From contig SBEH01000002.1 in assembly GCA_009668945.1 (NCBI GenBank), positions 186,001 through 250,000 on the forward strand: 64,000 nucleotides of DNA. Reading direction: 5' to 3'. The notes beneath the pieces are model-generated. The model searched no databases and was not told the DNA's origin. It worked only from the letters and a program-made list of their open reading frames with translations. Position 1 is the first letter of the stretch, and each line of letters opens with the position of its first letter. Shown here piece after piece: positions 1 through 9,068 of the stretch. The DNA is from Actinomycetota bacterium (GTDB lineage Bacteria > Actinomycetota > Coriobacteriia > Anaerosomatales > Anaerosomataceae). Both the position numbers and the translations under genes were made by a program.

Positions 1-128
1 TCGGGGGGACCCTGTTCGTGAATCCCGGCAGCGCAGGCGGTCACAATCGCGACGGCCCGGGCGCCACCGCGGCGATCCTAGACCTATCGGGAGAGTCGCC
101 GTTCGCCCGTATCGTGGAGCTGCCGTAG
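1..128 (+). CDS. C-terminal end of a YfcE/MJ0936-type metallophosphoesterase (partial)
   Basis: An open frame enters from the left edge (first full codon at base 3) and stops at TAG 126-128. The 41 visible residues contain GGTLFVNPGSAG and end in a short beta-strand-like tail. The NPGS element is typical of the C-terminus of the small calcineurin-like phosphodiesterases of the YfcE/MJ0936 family, where it follows the last metal-binding histidines. The metal ligands themselves lie outside the window, so the assignment rests on this short motif. The gene converges with the isomerase gene that ends 22 bases further on. Confidence 0.5.
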   Translation, partial: GGTLFVNPGSAGGHNRDGPGATAAILDLSGESPFARIVELP

Positions 129-150
129 GCGCCTCGCGCGGGCGCGCGGT

Positions 151-1803
151 CTAGTCCGCGGCCGAGGCGACGTCCGCCGCCAGGAGTGCGAGCACGTCGG
201 GGTCGGTCGACGGCAGGTCGAGACGCAGCACCCTGCGGCCGTGACGCGCCAGCGTCACGAGGTCACCTTCGGCCTGTGCCCGGTGTAGTGCGGCGAGCGT
301 GTAGCGCTTCCCGGGGATCTCGAGGTCGGCGCGGTCTCGGGCGGTCACCAGAATGAACACGCCGCTATTCGGCCCGCCCTTGTGCAGTTGCCCCGTCGAG
401 TGGAGGTAGCGCGGGCCGGTCTCGAGACACACGGCCCTGCCGGATTCGCGTGACAGCCGCGCGCATGCACCGCGGAGCGGGCGGATGCGTGCATCGTCAT
501 CCGGCGCGTAGACGAGGAACGCGAGGTAGTCGCCGTCTTCTGCTGTGCTCACGGCCGCCGAGATCGCCGAGACCCGATCCGTCGGCGATTCGGGAGGAGC
601 CGCGAGTGCACCGGCGTACGTCACCCACGTGCCGCCGATGTCCAGCGTCGCGGGCGGGACATCTCGGGAGCCGCCTTCGAGGATCGCGTTCGTGGCCGAC
701 TTGGCCTCGGTGACTGCCAGCTCGTCGAAGGGATTCACGCCCATGAGCACGCCGGTGAGCGCCACGGCGTGCTCCCAGCGCACGAACTCGGCAGCGAGGT
801 CGAATACGTCGGTGACGGTGAGTTCGAACACCGGGTGGCCTGCGGCGACTTCACGAGACCACTCCGCGAGATCGGCATCGTCGGCGAAGCGGATCACCAC
901 GACGGCCCGGTCATTGCCGTAGTCATCCGGCTTCGGCAGCTGATGCTCGATGACCGGCACGACCCCCTTCCCGTCCTTGCCGAGCGATTCGGCCACGAGC
1001 TGCTCTACCCAGAGGCCGAATGGCCTAAAACGGTCCGACGTCACGAGGGTGAGCTTGTCGCGTCCGGCCTCCCGGGAGTCCGCCATCCACCCCGCGAGGA
1101 GGGCCGCCGGGTTCTCCTCGGCTGGCGCGGAGCATGCGCGCTCCATGGCCTGGGCGCGGTTGACAAGACTCGGCACGTGGATTCCGATGAGCGCCGCCGG
1201 CGCGAGGCCGAACATGCTCAGGGCCGAGTAGCGGCCGCCGACGGTCGCCGGTGCCGTGAGAGTCATCCGCATGAAGTCCCGCTGGCGCAGCTTCTCGAGC
1301 GGCGAACCCGGGTCCGTGATGACGATGCAGCGCCGCCCGACCTCGTGGCGGTCCATGCCGGCTCTGGTGAACCATGCGTGGATGATCGCGTAGAGCGAGA
1401 GCGGCTCGACGGTGGTTCCCGACTTGCTCGCGATGAGCAGGTACGTGTGCTCGGGATCGAGAGACTCGAGCAGCTCTGTGATCTGCACTGGCGAGGTCGT
1501 GTCGAGGACGTGGAGCTTCGGGAAGCCCGGGGCGGTCCCGATGATGCGCTCCATCACGAGGGGCGCGAGCGAGGAACCACCCATGCCCAGCAGCAGCAAG
1601 TCCGTGGCTCCTTCAGACGTGAGAGCATCGGTCAGCCCGTTGAGGAGCGGAAGGCGGCCCGGAGCCTTCTCGGCAAGGTCGGTCCAGCCGAGACGCTGCA
1701 TGATGGGAATGCGCTGGTCTATGTCATCGCTGAACAGCGATGCGTCTCTATCCTTGAGCCGACGGACGGCATCCAGTTCCACAAGACGCTCAAGCGCACC
1801 CAT
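151..1803 (-). CDS. pgi: Glucose-6-phosphate isomerase (stand-alone, TalPgi-type)
   Basis: A 550-residue cytoplasmic enzyme interconverting glucose-6-phosphate and fructose-6-phosphate. Sugar-isomerase motifs are plain: LLLGMGGSSLA (about 70-80) and IASKSGTTVEPLS (about 125-137), then GGRYSALSMFGL and a late EAKSATNAIL segment. Its overall sequence resembles the Pgi half of bifunctional transaldolase/Pgi proteins rather than the E. coli type, but no transaldolase domain is attached. It is the last gene of a long minus-strand run, 12 bases after the DMT transporter gene, so it is probably co-transcribed at the distal end of the hyp cluster. There is no evident functional link to hydrogenase maturation. 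Confidence 0.88.
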   Translation of the reverse strand: MGALERLVELDAVRRLKDRDASLFSDDIDQRIPIMQRLGWTDLAEKAPGRLPLLNGLTDALTSEGATDLLLLGMGGSSLAPLVMERIIGTAPGFPKLHVLDTTSPVQITELLESLDPEHTYLLIASKSGTTVEPLSLYAIIHAWFTRAGMDRHEVGRRCIVITDPGSPLEKLRQRDFMRMTLTAPATVGGRYSALSMFGLAPAALIGIHVPSLVNRAQAMERACSAPAEENPAALLAGWMADSREAGRDKLTLVTSDRFRPFGLWVEQLVAESLGKDGKGVVPVIEHQLPKPDDYGNDRAVVVIRFADDADLAEWSREVAAGHPVFELTVTDVFDLAAEFVRWEHAVALTGVLMGVNPFDELAVTEAKSATNAILEGGSRDVPPATLDIGGTWVTYAGALAAPPESPTDRVSAISAAVSTAEDGDYLAFLVYAPDDDARIRPLRGACARLSRESGRAVCLETGPRYLHSTGQLHKGGPNSGVFILVTARDRADLEIPGKRYTLAALHRAQAEGDLVTLARHGRRVLRLDLPSTDPDVLALLAADVASAAD

Positions 1804-1815
1804 GGCAAGTCTCCC

Positions 1816-2766
1816 TCAGTCCGACACGGCATCGGCCGCCGGAGCGGGCACTTCGATTCCCGATGCGGGTCCTATTCTAGCCACCAGCACGCCGCCTAGC
1901 ACCACCATCGCTCCGCCGATGAGCGTGGCGAGGGTCAGCGGCTCGCCGAGGAAGAGTGCGGCGAAGACGACAGCGCTCACCGGCTCGGCATACATCAGTA
2001 TGCCGGCGTGGTCGGCACGGATGCGACGGAGGCCGGACAGGAACACGAACCCGGTTCCCGCGGTGTGGACAACGCCGAGTGTGATGAGGGCCGCATAGGA
2101 GCCCGCGGAGGTCGGTCCGCCGCCGTGGGCGTACGAGTACAGCACGAGCGGGAGCAGCACAAGAGAGGCGACCCCGTACTCTCCAAGCATGAGTGCGCTA
2201 GAGGAGATGCCGCGGATGATCTTCTTCGAGCGCAGGAGCAGCGCGGCGTATGTGAACGCGGATGCGCCCGCTAGCAGCGCGCCGAGCGCCTGCCGTCCGC
2301 CGCCGAGGGCGAGTCCGTGTTGTGCGAGGATGACGATGATCCCACCGAGCGCGAGCGCCAGCGGCAGGACGATCCGGCGGTCGAACGGATCGCCGGTCAC
2401 CCAGGGAGTGAGCATGGCGACGAAGACCGGTCCGGTGTAGCCGAGGAGCTCGGCCGTGGCGACCTCGGTCAAGTCGAGTGCGGTCAGGAAGAGGAGCCAG
2501 TTCACCATGAGCAGCAGTCCCTGGGAGATCACCTGCCACCATTTGCGACGGCTGAGCGTTGCGAGTTCGCGCCAGCGGCCGCTTGCGAGCATCCAGACGC
2601 CGATGACGACAGTCGCGAACAGCACGCGGTAGAAGACCTTGACCCACGGGTCACCGTCCGCGGCGCGCAGCACGAGCGGGATCGTGCCCCAGACGATCCC
2701 GGTTGCCGCCACGCGCACGAGACCGGATACGCGCTCTCCGCGGGAAGCAGCGATGTCGTGCGGCAT
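1816..2766 (-). CDS. EamA/DMT-superfamily transporter
   Basis: A 316-residue integral membrane protein with about ten hydrophobic segments arranged as two EamA repeats. The first repeat begins with AATGIVWGTIPLVLR near residue 20 and the second with LGALLAGASAFTYAALLL near the middle. Members of this drug/metabolite family export amino acids, nucleosides or other small metabolites across the cytoplasmic membrane. The substrate cannot be read from sequence. It starts 6 bases after hypE stops, which suggests it is read on the same transcript, although no hydrogenase role is known for this family. Confidence 0.8.
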   Translation of the reverse strand: MPHDIAASRGERVSGLVRVAATGIVWGTIPLVLRAADGDPWVKVFYRVLFATVVIGVWMLASGRWRELATLSRRKWWQVISQGLLLMVNWLLFLTALDLTEVATAELLGYTGPVFVAMLTPWVTGDPFDRRIVLPLALALGGIIVILAQHGLALGGGRQALGALLAGASAFTYAALLLRSKKIIRGISSSALMLGEYGVASLVLLPLVLYSYAHGGGPTSAGSYAALITLGVVHTAGTGFVFLSGLRRIRADHAGILMYAEPVSAVVFAALFLGEPLTLATLIGGAMVVLGGVLVARIGPASGIEVPAPAADAVSD

Positions 2767-2772
2767 CGGGCG

Positions 2773-3783
2773 TCAGCAGATCCGGGGAAGCTGCTCGCCG
2801 ACGAGCATGTCCATGATGCGCGTCGCGCCGAAAGACGTCCGGACGTAGACCTTGCCGGCCGGCGATTCGGCAACCGCGCCGACGATCGCGGCATCCGCGC
2901 CGTACGGAGCGGCCTTCATCGCGGCGAGTGCGGCTTCGGCCTTCTCGGCGGGCACGACGGCGACCATCTTGCCCTCATTGGCCACCTGGAAGACGTCGTA
3001 GCCGAGCATCTCACACGCACCACGCACCTGCTCGTGCACGGGAACGCTCGTCTCGTCCACGGTGATCGAGACGCCGGACGCGCCGGCAAGTTCGTTCAGA
3101 GTGCTCGCGAGGCCGCCCCGCGTGGGGTCTCGGAAGCAGCGCACCTCGGGCGCGGCCTCGAGCACCGCGGCGACGAGCTTGTTCAGGGGTGCGGCATCCG
3201 TGCGGATGTCGGTGGAGAACGACAGGCCCTCGCGGGTCGAGATCACCGCGATGCCGTGGTCGCCCAAGGTGCCGGACAGCAGCACGACATCACCCGGCTT
3301 GCAGTGCGAGCCCGAGAGGTCGAGGCCGTCGGGCAGCACGCCCACGCCCGCAGTGTTGATGTAGCAGCCGTCACCGTGCCCGCGCTCCACGACCTTCGTG
3401 TCGCCGGTCACGATACGCACGCCCGCCTCTTCGGCCGCGGCGTGCATCGAGACTATGATGCGCCTGAGCTCCTCGACCGGCATGCCTTCCTCCAGCACGA
3501 AGCCGACGGAGACGTAGAGCGGTGCGGCTCCCGAGGTGGCGACGTCGTTCACTGTGCCGCAGATCGCGAGCCTGCCGATATCACCGCCGGGGAAGAACAA
3601 CGGGTGCACGACGTAGGTGTCGGTGGAGAACGCTAGCCGCGAACCGGGGAAGGGTAGCGCGGCCGCGTCGTCCATGCGCTTGAGGACGTCGTCGCCGAAC
3701 TCGGCCACGAACAGCTCCTCGATGAGCTCCTTCATCATCGTGCCGCCACTGCCATGCGCGAGCAGGATCTTCTCGGCGCGCAT
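2773..3783 (-). CDS. hypE: Hydrogenase maturation factor HypE
   Basis: A 336-residue AIRS-superfamily protein that dehydrates the carbamoyl group transferred by HypF to its own C-terminal cysteine, making the cyanide ligand of the [NiFe] centre. The glycine-rich N-terminus (AHGSGGTMMKELI), the DDAA segment and the ATP-binding AIRS core (TGDTKVVERGHGDGCYINT) are present. The protein ends in PRIC, so the essential C-terminal cysteine is intact. The gene lies 3 bases downstream of hypD in the order hypF-hypC-hypD-hypE. All visible family features are normal. Confidence 0.96.
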   Translation of the reverse strand: MRAEKILLAHGSGGTMMKELIEELFVAEFGDDVLKRMDDAAALPFPGSRLAFSTDTYVVHPLFFPGGDIGRLAICGTVNDVATSGAAPLYVSVGFVLEEGMPVEELRRIIVSMHAAAEEAGVRIVTGDTKVVERGHGDGCYINTAGVGVLPDGLDLSGSHCKPGDVVLLSGTLGDHGIAVISTREGLSFSTDIRTDAAPLNKLVAAVLEAAPEVRCFRDPTRGGLASTLNELAGASGVSITVDETSVPVHEQVRGACEMLGYDVFQVANEGKMVAVVPAEKAEAALAAMKAAPYGADAAIVGAVAESPAGKVYVRTSFGATRIMDMLVGEQLPRIC

Positions 3784-3786
3784 CCC

Positions 3787-4884
3787 CTACGCCTTCCCGT
3801 AGTCGGTGTAACGGTAGTACGCGGCGCAGCTGCCCTCTGAGGACACCATGCACGGGCCGATCGGATGCTCGGGCGTGCAACCGCGGCCGAAGAGCTTACA
3901 GTCGAAGGGCAGCGTGACCCCGCGCAGGACATCGCCGCACTGGCAGCCCTTGATCTCGCGCGGCTCGGGCGGGGTGCAGACAACGCGCTCGCGGGCGTCG
4001 TACTGCGCGAACTTGCTCCGGAGTGCGAGCCCGGTGCCAGGGATGACGCCGATGCCGCGCCACTCGGCGTCGCAAGGCTCGAAGGCCGCCTCGATCGCAG
4101 CCACCGCGGTGGGGTTCCCCTCGGCGTGTACGCCGCGACGGTACGCGATCTCGACCTCGGCGCGGCCCTCGGCGAGCTGACGGCTGAGCATCCACACGCC
4201 CTGCAGGACGTCGACCGGCTCGAAGCCGGTGATGACGCTCGCCACGCCATGCTCGCGCGCGAGGAACTCGTACGGTCCGGCGCCGATGATCGTGGAAACG
4301 TGCCCGGGCAGGATGAAGCCGTTGATCTGCACTTCGGGATCGTTCACCAGTGCGCCGAGCGCGCCGGGCACGGTCTTGTGGAGTGAGAGCGCCGACCAGT
4401 TGGGCAGCTCGCGCCGCGCGGCTTCGCGGATGGTCAGCGCGACGGTGGGCGCGGTGGTCTCGAAACCTACGCCGAGGAAGACCACGTGCTTCTCCGGCTC
4501 GTTCGCGGCGATAGTAAGCGAATCCAGCGGCGAGTAGACCACACGCACGTCGCGCCCGTCTGCCTTCTCGCGGGAGAGCGAGGAGTACGAGCCGGGCACC
4601 TTCATCATGTCGCCGAATGTAGTGAGCACCACACCCGGCTGGCGGGCCATCTCGATGGCGAGGTCGATGTCACGGTTGGCGGTCACACACACCGGGCAGC
4701 CCGGTCCCGAGAGCAGCGTGATCGTGTCTGGCATGAGGTCGCGCAGGCCGTGCTTGGCGATCGCCATAGTGTGCGTGCCGCAGACCTCCATGAGCTTCGC
4801 TGGCACGGTGGCCGTCTCGCGGATGGCATCCATGAGCCGTCCTGCGATCTCGGGGTCGCGGAAGCCGTCGAGTGTCGAGTTCAC
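3787..4884 (-). CDS. hypD: Hydrogenase maturation factor HypD
   Basis: A 365-residue iron-sulfur scaffold protein. With HypC it forms the complex on which the Fe(CN)2CO unit of [NiFe] hydrogenase is assembled. The conserved EVCGTHTMAIAKHG (Cys35) and GPGCPVCVT (Cys63 and Cys66) motifs are present, and the C-terminal region holds the cysteines expected for the [4Fe-4S] cluster (KGCQCGDVL, CKLFGRGCTPEHPIGPC). The start codon overlaps the hypC stop in an ATGA, the usual sign of translational coupling, which fits the obligate HypC-HypD complex. Confidence 0.96.
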   Translation of the reverse strand: MNSTLDGFRDPEIAGRLMDAIRETATVPAKLMEVCGTHTMAIAKHGLRDLMPDTITLLSGPGCPVCVTANRDIDLAIEMARQPGVVLTTFGDMMKVPGSYSSLSREKADGRDVRVVYSPLDSLTIAANEPEKHVVFLGVGFETTAPTVALTIREAARRELPNWSALSLHKTVPGALGALVNDPEVQINGFILPGHVSTIIGAGPYEFLAREHGVASVITGFEPVDVLQGVWMLSRQLAEGRAEVEIAYRRGVHAEGNPTAVAAIEAAFEPCDAEWRGIGVIPGTGLALRSKFAQYDARERVVCTPPEPREIKGCQCGDVLRGVTLPFDCKLFGRGCTPEHPIGPCMVSSEGSCAAYYRYTDYGKA

Positions 4885-5165
4885 GAGGCCGCAGCCCCAG
4901 GAGTCCTCGCGCCCGGCTCCAACTCGGCGGCGAGCTCGTCGGCGGACTTGATGCCCATCTGGCGGAGCATGGAGAGACTCTCCGCGGCGAACTCCTCGTC
5001 GACGACCTGGATCGCGAAGCCAGCGTGTACCAGCACGTGGTCCCCCACCTTGGCGTCTGGCGTCATCATCAGGTTCACGTGGCGCTTCACGCCGAGGATA
5101 TCGACCTCGGCCATCGCGTTCTCATTGGGCTGATCTACGATACGTGCGGGGATTGCGAGACACAT
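4881..5165 (-). CDS. hypC: Hydrogenase maturation chaperone HypC
   Basis: A 94-residue HypC/HupF chaperone that carries the iron ligand unit with HypD and delivers it to the hydrogenase large subunit. The start was placed at 5165 because the protein then begins MCLAIPARIV; Cys2 must be second for function, and AGGAGG lies at the right distance upstream (about 5171-5180). An open frame continues upstream but is not homologous. The C-terminal tail after about residue 75 is longer than in many HypC proteins and ends in an Ala/Pro-rich stretch. A gap of about 116 bases separates it from hypF. Confidence 0.93.
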   Translation of the reverse strand: MCLAIPARIVDQPNENAMAEVDILGVKRHVNLMMTPDAKVGDHVLVHAGFAIQVVDEEFAAESLSMLRQMGIKSADELAAELEPGARTPGAAAS

Positions 5166-5281
5166 TCGAGAGGACCTCCTCGTGCGGGATGCCAGCCGCG
5201 GTGAGCGGCACCTGCCTATGATAGCGGGACGCGCGTTCGTTGCCGAGTGCGACCGACCCGGCAATGAAGGCCGATCTTGCG

Positions 5282-7624
5282 CTACACCTCGTGACGTCTA
5301 GCCCAAGCGACGATCGCCTGGCCGTAGGAGACGCCGCCGTCGTTGGCGGGAAGCCGCGTGTGGGTGAGCGGCGTGAGGCCGGCATGCCTCAGGCCTTCCA
5401 CCGCGCCCGATAGCACGAGCCGGTTCATGAACACGCCGCCCGATAGTGCCACATGCGTGATGCCGAGCGCCGGGGCGATGCGCGCACACGCGTCTGCTAT
5501 CGCCGCTACCACGGCCCGATGGAAGCGGATCGAGACGACGGCGGCTGGGGTGCCGGAAGCGAGGTCGTCGAGTACGGAGCGGATCACCGGCTCGCTGTCG
5601 ACCACGACGGTGCCAGGCCCGTCCTCGATGATGCCGAACGCGTACGCGCCTCTTGCGAGGTAGTGGGCGAGCGCCTCGAGTTCGATGGCGGCCTGACCCT
5701 CGTAGAGCGCGTCGTCGCGCACGCCAGCGAGCGCGGCAACCGCGTCGAACAGCCGGCCCATCGAACTCGTGCGTGGCGTGTTCAGGCCGTGCGAGATCAT
5801 CCCGAGCACGGTCGTGCGCTCGTCGTGCGGCATGCGTCCGAGCAGGGCTGCGGCACCGGGGTGTTCGAGTAGCCCGAACTCGACGAGCACGCCGAGCGCC
5901 ATCCGTGCGGGCCTGCGGATTGCCGCGGCGCCTCCGGGGAGCGGTACCGTTCGCAGGTGCCCGGCGCGCTCGAAGTCCGCCCAGTCGGCGGCTAGCCACT
6001 CTCCGCCCCAGATGGTGCCGTCGGTTCCATAGCCTGTGCCGTCGAGCGCCACGCCGAGGACGCGCTCGCGTACGCCGTGCTCGCCCGTCACGCTCACGAC
6101 ATGCGCATGGTGGTGCTGCACACCTATCGTCGGCAGGCCGAGTGAGAGCGCGTGCTTGGTGGAGAGGTACTCGGGATGCAGGTCGTACGCGACTATCTCC
6201 GGCCGCACGCGGAACAGCCGTTCGTAGAGCTCGATCGTCTGCTCGTAGCTCTCGAGGGTCTCGGCGTTCTCCATGTCGCCCATGTGCTGCGACACGAAGG
6301 CGTTTGTCCCTGACAGCAGGCAGAACGTGTTCTTCTGCTCCGGGCCGCAGGCGAGGATGTCGACATCGCTTGGCTCGGGCGCGGGGAGCGGGAAGGGAGC
6401 GTACCCCCGCGCGCGCCGGAAGAACTCGGCGCCCACCTGAGGTGTATGGCGCATCACCGAGTCGTCGTAGCGCGAGTAGATTCCGCGGTCGTGCATCAGG
6501 AACGCGTCTGCGATGCTGGAAAGTCGTCGCAGCGCCTCGGCGTTGCCCGTCGCGATGGGCTCCTCACTCCGGTTTCCCGAGGTCATCACGAGCGGTCCGC
6601 CGAACGCCTCGAGCAGCAGGTGGTGGAGCGGCGTGTACGGCAGCATCGCGCCGAGCTCTCGCAGGCCGGGCGCCAAGGACGGCGCCAGCCGGCGCTCACC
6701 GCTGAGCATCAGGAGCACGATGGGCGCGCTCGGGCCGGTGAGCAGCGCCTCTTCTTCGGTGGAAACCGCGCAGTGCTCGCGCACCGCTTCGAGTGACGGC
6801 ATCATCACCGCGAGCGGCTTGCCCCAACGCATCTTGCGCTCGCGCAGTCGCAGGACTGCCTCGTCGTTAGCCGCGTCGCACGCGAGCTGGAACCCGCCCA
6901 GGCCCTTCACGGCGAGGATCGCGCCGTCGCGGAGCAGACGCACGGCCCCGTCGATGATCGCCCCTGCGCGGTCGCGCTCACAATCCGGATCCCGGTGTGC
7001 GCGTGGCACAACCTCGCGTTCGGCGGTCCAGCGCCATTCGTCGGGCGCTCCGTCGGCGTTCAGGTACAGCCTCGGCCCGCATCGGAAGCAGGCGTTCGGC
7101 TGTGCGTGGAAGCGGCGATCCGCCGGGTCGGCGTACTCGGCGGCGCACTCGTCGCAGAGTGGGAAGTCGCGCATCGTGGTGAGCGGCCGGTCGTACGGCA
7201 CGTCCGCGATGATCGTGAAGCGCGGTCCGCAGTTCGTGCAGTTCGTGAAGGGATAGCCGAGGCGCCGGTCGGCGGGGTCGCGGAGCTCGGCGGCGCACGC
7301 CTCGCAGGTGGCAATGTCCGGGGAGACGAGCGTCATCGCGCCCTCCACCACCTCGGAGGAGACGATCACGAACTCCCGGTGCCCCTCGGGGTCGACCTCC
7401 TCGGCCACGATCATCGAGATGGCTGACATCGGTGGAGATTCATCTTCGAGCGCGCTGATGAACATGTCTATGACGCGGGACTCGCCCTCGGCCAGGATGA
7501 ACACGCCCTCGGAGGTGTTCTTCACCCAGCCCGTGACGCCAAGTCGGGTGGCCAGGGTGTAGACGAAGGGCCTGAAGCCCACGCCTTGAACCACGCCGGT
7601 TGCGTGCAGTGATACCGCGCGCAC
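5282..7624 (-). CDS. hypF: Carbamoyltransferase HypF
   Basis: A 780-residue multidomain enzyme that uses carbamoyl phosphate and ATP to carbamoylate the C-terminal cysteine of HypE. Domain order: acylphosphatase-like (1 to about 90, with GVVQGVGFRPFVY), two zinc-finger elements (CEACAAEL...CTNCGPRF and CDECAAEY...CFRCGP, about 105-190), a YrdC-like domain (about 200-390) and a Kae1-like carbamoyltransferase domain with VQHHHAHVVSV. Length and order match full-length HypF. It follows the zinc-ribbon/HEPN-like gene by 4 bases. Confidence 0.95.
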   Translation of the reverse strand: MRAVSLHATGVVQGVGFRPFVYTLATRLGVTGWVKNTSEGVFILAEGESRVIDMFISALEDESPPMSAISMIVAEEVDPEGHREFVIVSSEVVEGAMTLVSPDIATCEACAAELRDPADRRLGYPFTNCTNCGPRFTIIADVPYDRPLTTMRDFPLCDECAAEYADPADRRFHAQPNACFRCGPRLYLNADGAPDEWRWTAEREVVPRAHRDPDCERDRAGAIIDGAVRLLRDGAILAVKGLGGFQLACDAANDEAVLRLRERKMRWGKPLAVMMPSLEAVREHCAVSTEEEALLTGPSAPIVLLMLSGERRLAPSLAPGLRELGAMLPYTPLHHLLLEAFGGPLVMTSGNRSEEPIATGNAEALRRLSSIADAFLMHDRGIYSRYDDSVMRHTPQVGAEFFRRARGYAPFPLPAPEPSDVDILACGPEQKNTFCLLSGTNAFVSQHMGDMENAETLESYEQTIELYERLFRVRPEIVAYDLHPEYLSTKHALSLGLPTIGVQHHHAHVVSVTGEHGVRERVLGVALDGTGYGTDGTIWGGEWLAADWADFERAGHLRTVPLPGGAAAIRRPARMALGVLVEFGLLEHPGAAALLGRMPHDERTTVLGMISHGLNTPRTSSMGRLFDAVAALAGVRDDALYEGQAAIELEALAHYLARGAYAFGIIEDGPGTVVVDSEPVIRSVLDDLASGTPAAVVSIRFHRAVVAAIADACARIAPALGITHVALSGGVFMNRLVLSGAVEGLRHAGLTPLTHTRLPANDGGVSYGQAIVAWARRHEV

Positions 7625-7628
7625 GCGT

Positions 7629-8282
7629 CTACTTCCCGTGGTGGCCGTCGGCCACGAACCGGTTGTTCAGCAGCACGAACAGCTGGTACGACTGGTCGAG
7701 AAGACCCATCGCGTCGTTGCCCATCGACGGCTGCAGCGTCTCGCGCGCGCCGTTGAACGGCGAGTCGTGGATGAACGCGTTGCGCGCCTCACGCAATTGT
7801 CGCCAACGGTAGGGGAAGTCCCGGTAGCCGAGTTCCGCCGCGGCTTCCTCGAACTCCTCTGCCGCGAGCGCGGGGAAGAGCTTGCCGATGCGCGTGCCGA
7901 TGGCACGCTGAGTGTCCATGACCATCCGGCGCAGCGGGAGGTCAGCGCCGTGGGCGTCCATGATCCGGTCGAGTATGTCCTCGAGTGAGGCCTCGAGCAG
8001 TGCCATCACGAGGATGACGACAATCTCGTGATCGCCCTCGCGATTGTACTGCCGGATGCGTGCATCGAGCCGTCGGATGCGTTCGGTGGGATACTTGCGC
8101 CGCTCCGTGCCGCTCGCGTCGCACTTCGGACAGGGATGCTCGTGATCCAGGAACGAAGGATCCGCGGTCAGGTAGCCGCAGACGGGACACTCCCAGTAGA
8201 TCGGCGCCTCATCGGTCCGTGGGGCGAACACCGTGCGGTTAGGCGGTTGATAGACCTGGGTAGCATGGCGCTTCTTGCTCAT
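7629..8282 (-). CDS. Zinc-ribbon protein with a HEPN-like helical domain, function unknown
   Basis: A 217-residue protein starting at ATG 8282; the longer open frame upstream has no coding character. Residues 30-56 form a zinc ribbon with pairs C32-P-V-C35 and C51-P-K-C54. The rest is mostly helical and contains LREARNAFIH, where R167-x4-H172 matches the catalytic Rx4-6H motif of HEPN-domain RNases. Families with that signature act as toxins, RNA-processing enzymes or nucleotide-binding helpers. It sits between the nickel transporter ATPase gene (26 bases upstream) and hypF (4 bases downstream), so it is probably co-expressed with hydrogenase maturation. The HEPN assignment is inferred from motif and helix content only. 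Confidence 0.6.
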   Translation of the reverse strand: MSKKRHATQVYQPPNRTVFAPRTDEAPIYWECPVCGYLTADPSFLDHEHPCPKCDASGTERRKYPTERIRRLDARIRQYNREGDHEIVVILVMALLEASLEDILDRIMDAHGADLPLRRMVMDTQRAIGTRIGKLFPALAAEEFEEAAAELGYRDFPYRWRQLREARNAFIHDSPFNGARETLQPSMGNDAMGLLDQSYQLFVLLNNRFVADGHHGK

Positions 8283-8308
8283 GAGCCGATTGTAGCAGCC
8301 ATGGCGGG

Positions 8309-9058
8309 TCAGCCTCTCATCGCCCTCACGGCCCAGGGGAGTTCGAGCCCGTGGGCGTGCAGCAGTGCTTCGTCGGTGAGGATGTCTTCGCGAGCGCCCA
8401 CAGCGACGATCCTTCCGCCGTCGAGTACGGCTGCGTCCGAGCAGAGCTCCCACGCGATGTCCATGTCGTGTGTGGCCATGAGCGCGGTGGTGCCGAGTGA
8501 CTGGAGGAGCGCTACCATGTGCCGGCGGGCGCGCGGATCGAGGTTGGCGGTCGGCTCGTCCAAGACGAGCAGCTTCGGCCGCATCACGAGGACGGTCGCC
8601 AGCGCCGCTCGCTTGCGCTGCCCGAAGCTCAGGTGATGACCCGGGCGGCTGGCAGCGTCTTCGAGCCCGACGTCGTGGAGCGCGCGGTGCACGAGTTCGT
8701 CGGTCTCGGCAGCCGACATGCCCATATTGCGCGGGCCGAACGCCACGTCCTCGTAGAGGGTCGTCATGAACAGCTGGTCGTCCGGATCCTGGAATACCAG
8801 CCCTACGTCCCTGCGCACGTCGCGCACGGTATCGTCGGCGACCTCGCGTCCGCTCACGCGCACCGACCCCGACGAGGGCCGCAGGATCCCATTCAGGTGC
8901 AGCAACAGAGTCGACTTGCCCGCGCCGTTGGGACCGAGGAGTGCGAGCGACTTGCCCTCGTACATCGAGACCGTTGCGCCGCAGAGGGCCTCGGTGCCGT
9001 CGGGGTACCGGTAGCCGACATCCTGGAGCTCGATCAGCGGGGTCGTTGCGTCGCTCAC
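8309..9058 (-). CDS. cbiO: ECF-type cobalt/nickel transporter ATPase (CbiO/NikO)
   Basis: A 249-residue ABC ATPase energising metal uptake with the CbiQ and CbiM subunits. Walker A is GPNGAGKS (42-49), the Q-loop lies in LVFQDPDDQLFMTT, the signature is LSFGQRKRAAL and Walker B is KLLVLDEPTANLD. The DPDDQLF segment is typical of energy-coupling-factor ATPases. It follows cbiQ by 10 bases. With hyp genes immediately downstream, nickel for [NiFe] hydrogenase is the likelier substrate than cobalt, but the sequence alone does not decide this. Confidence 0.9.
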   Translation of the reverse strand: MSDATTPLIELQDVGYRYPDGTEALCGATVSMYEGKSLALLGPNGAGKSTLLLHLNGILRPSSGSVRVSGREVADDTVRDVRRDVGLVFQDPDDQLFMTTLYEDVAFGPRNMGMSAAETDELVHRALHDVGLEDAASRPGHHLSFGQRKRAALATVLVMRPKLLVLDEPTANLDPRARRHMVALLQSLGTTALMATHDMDIAWELCSDAAVLDGGRIVAVGAREDILTDEALLHAHGLELPWAVRAMRG

Positions 9059-9068
9059 GCCTAACCTT

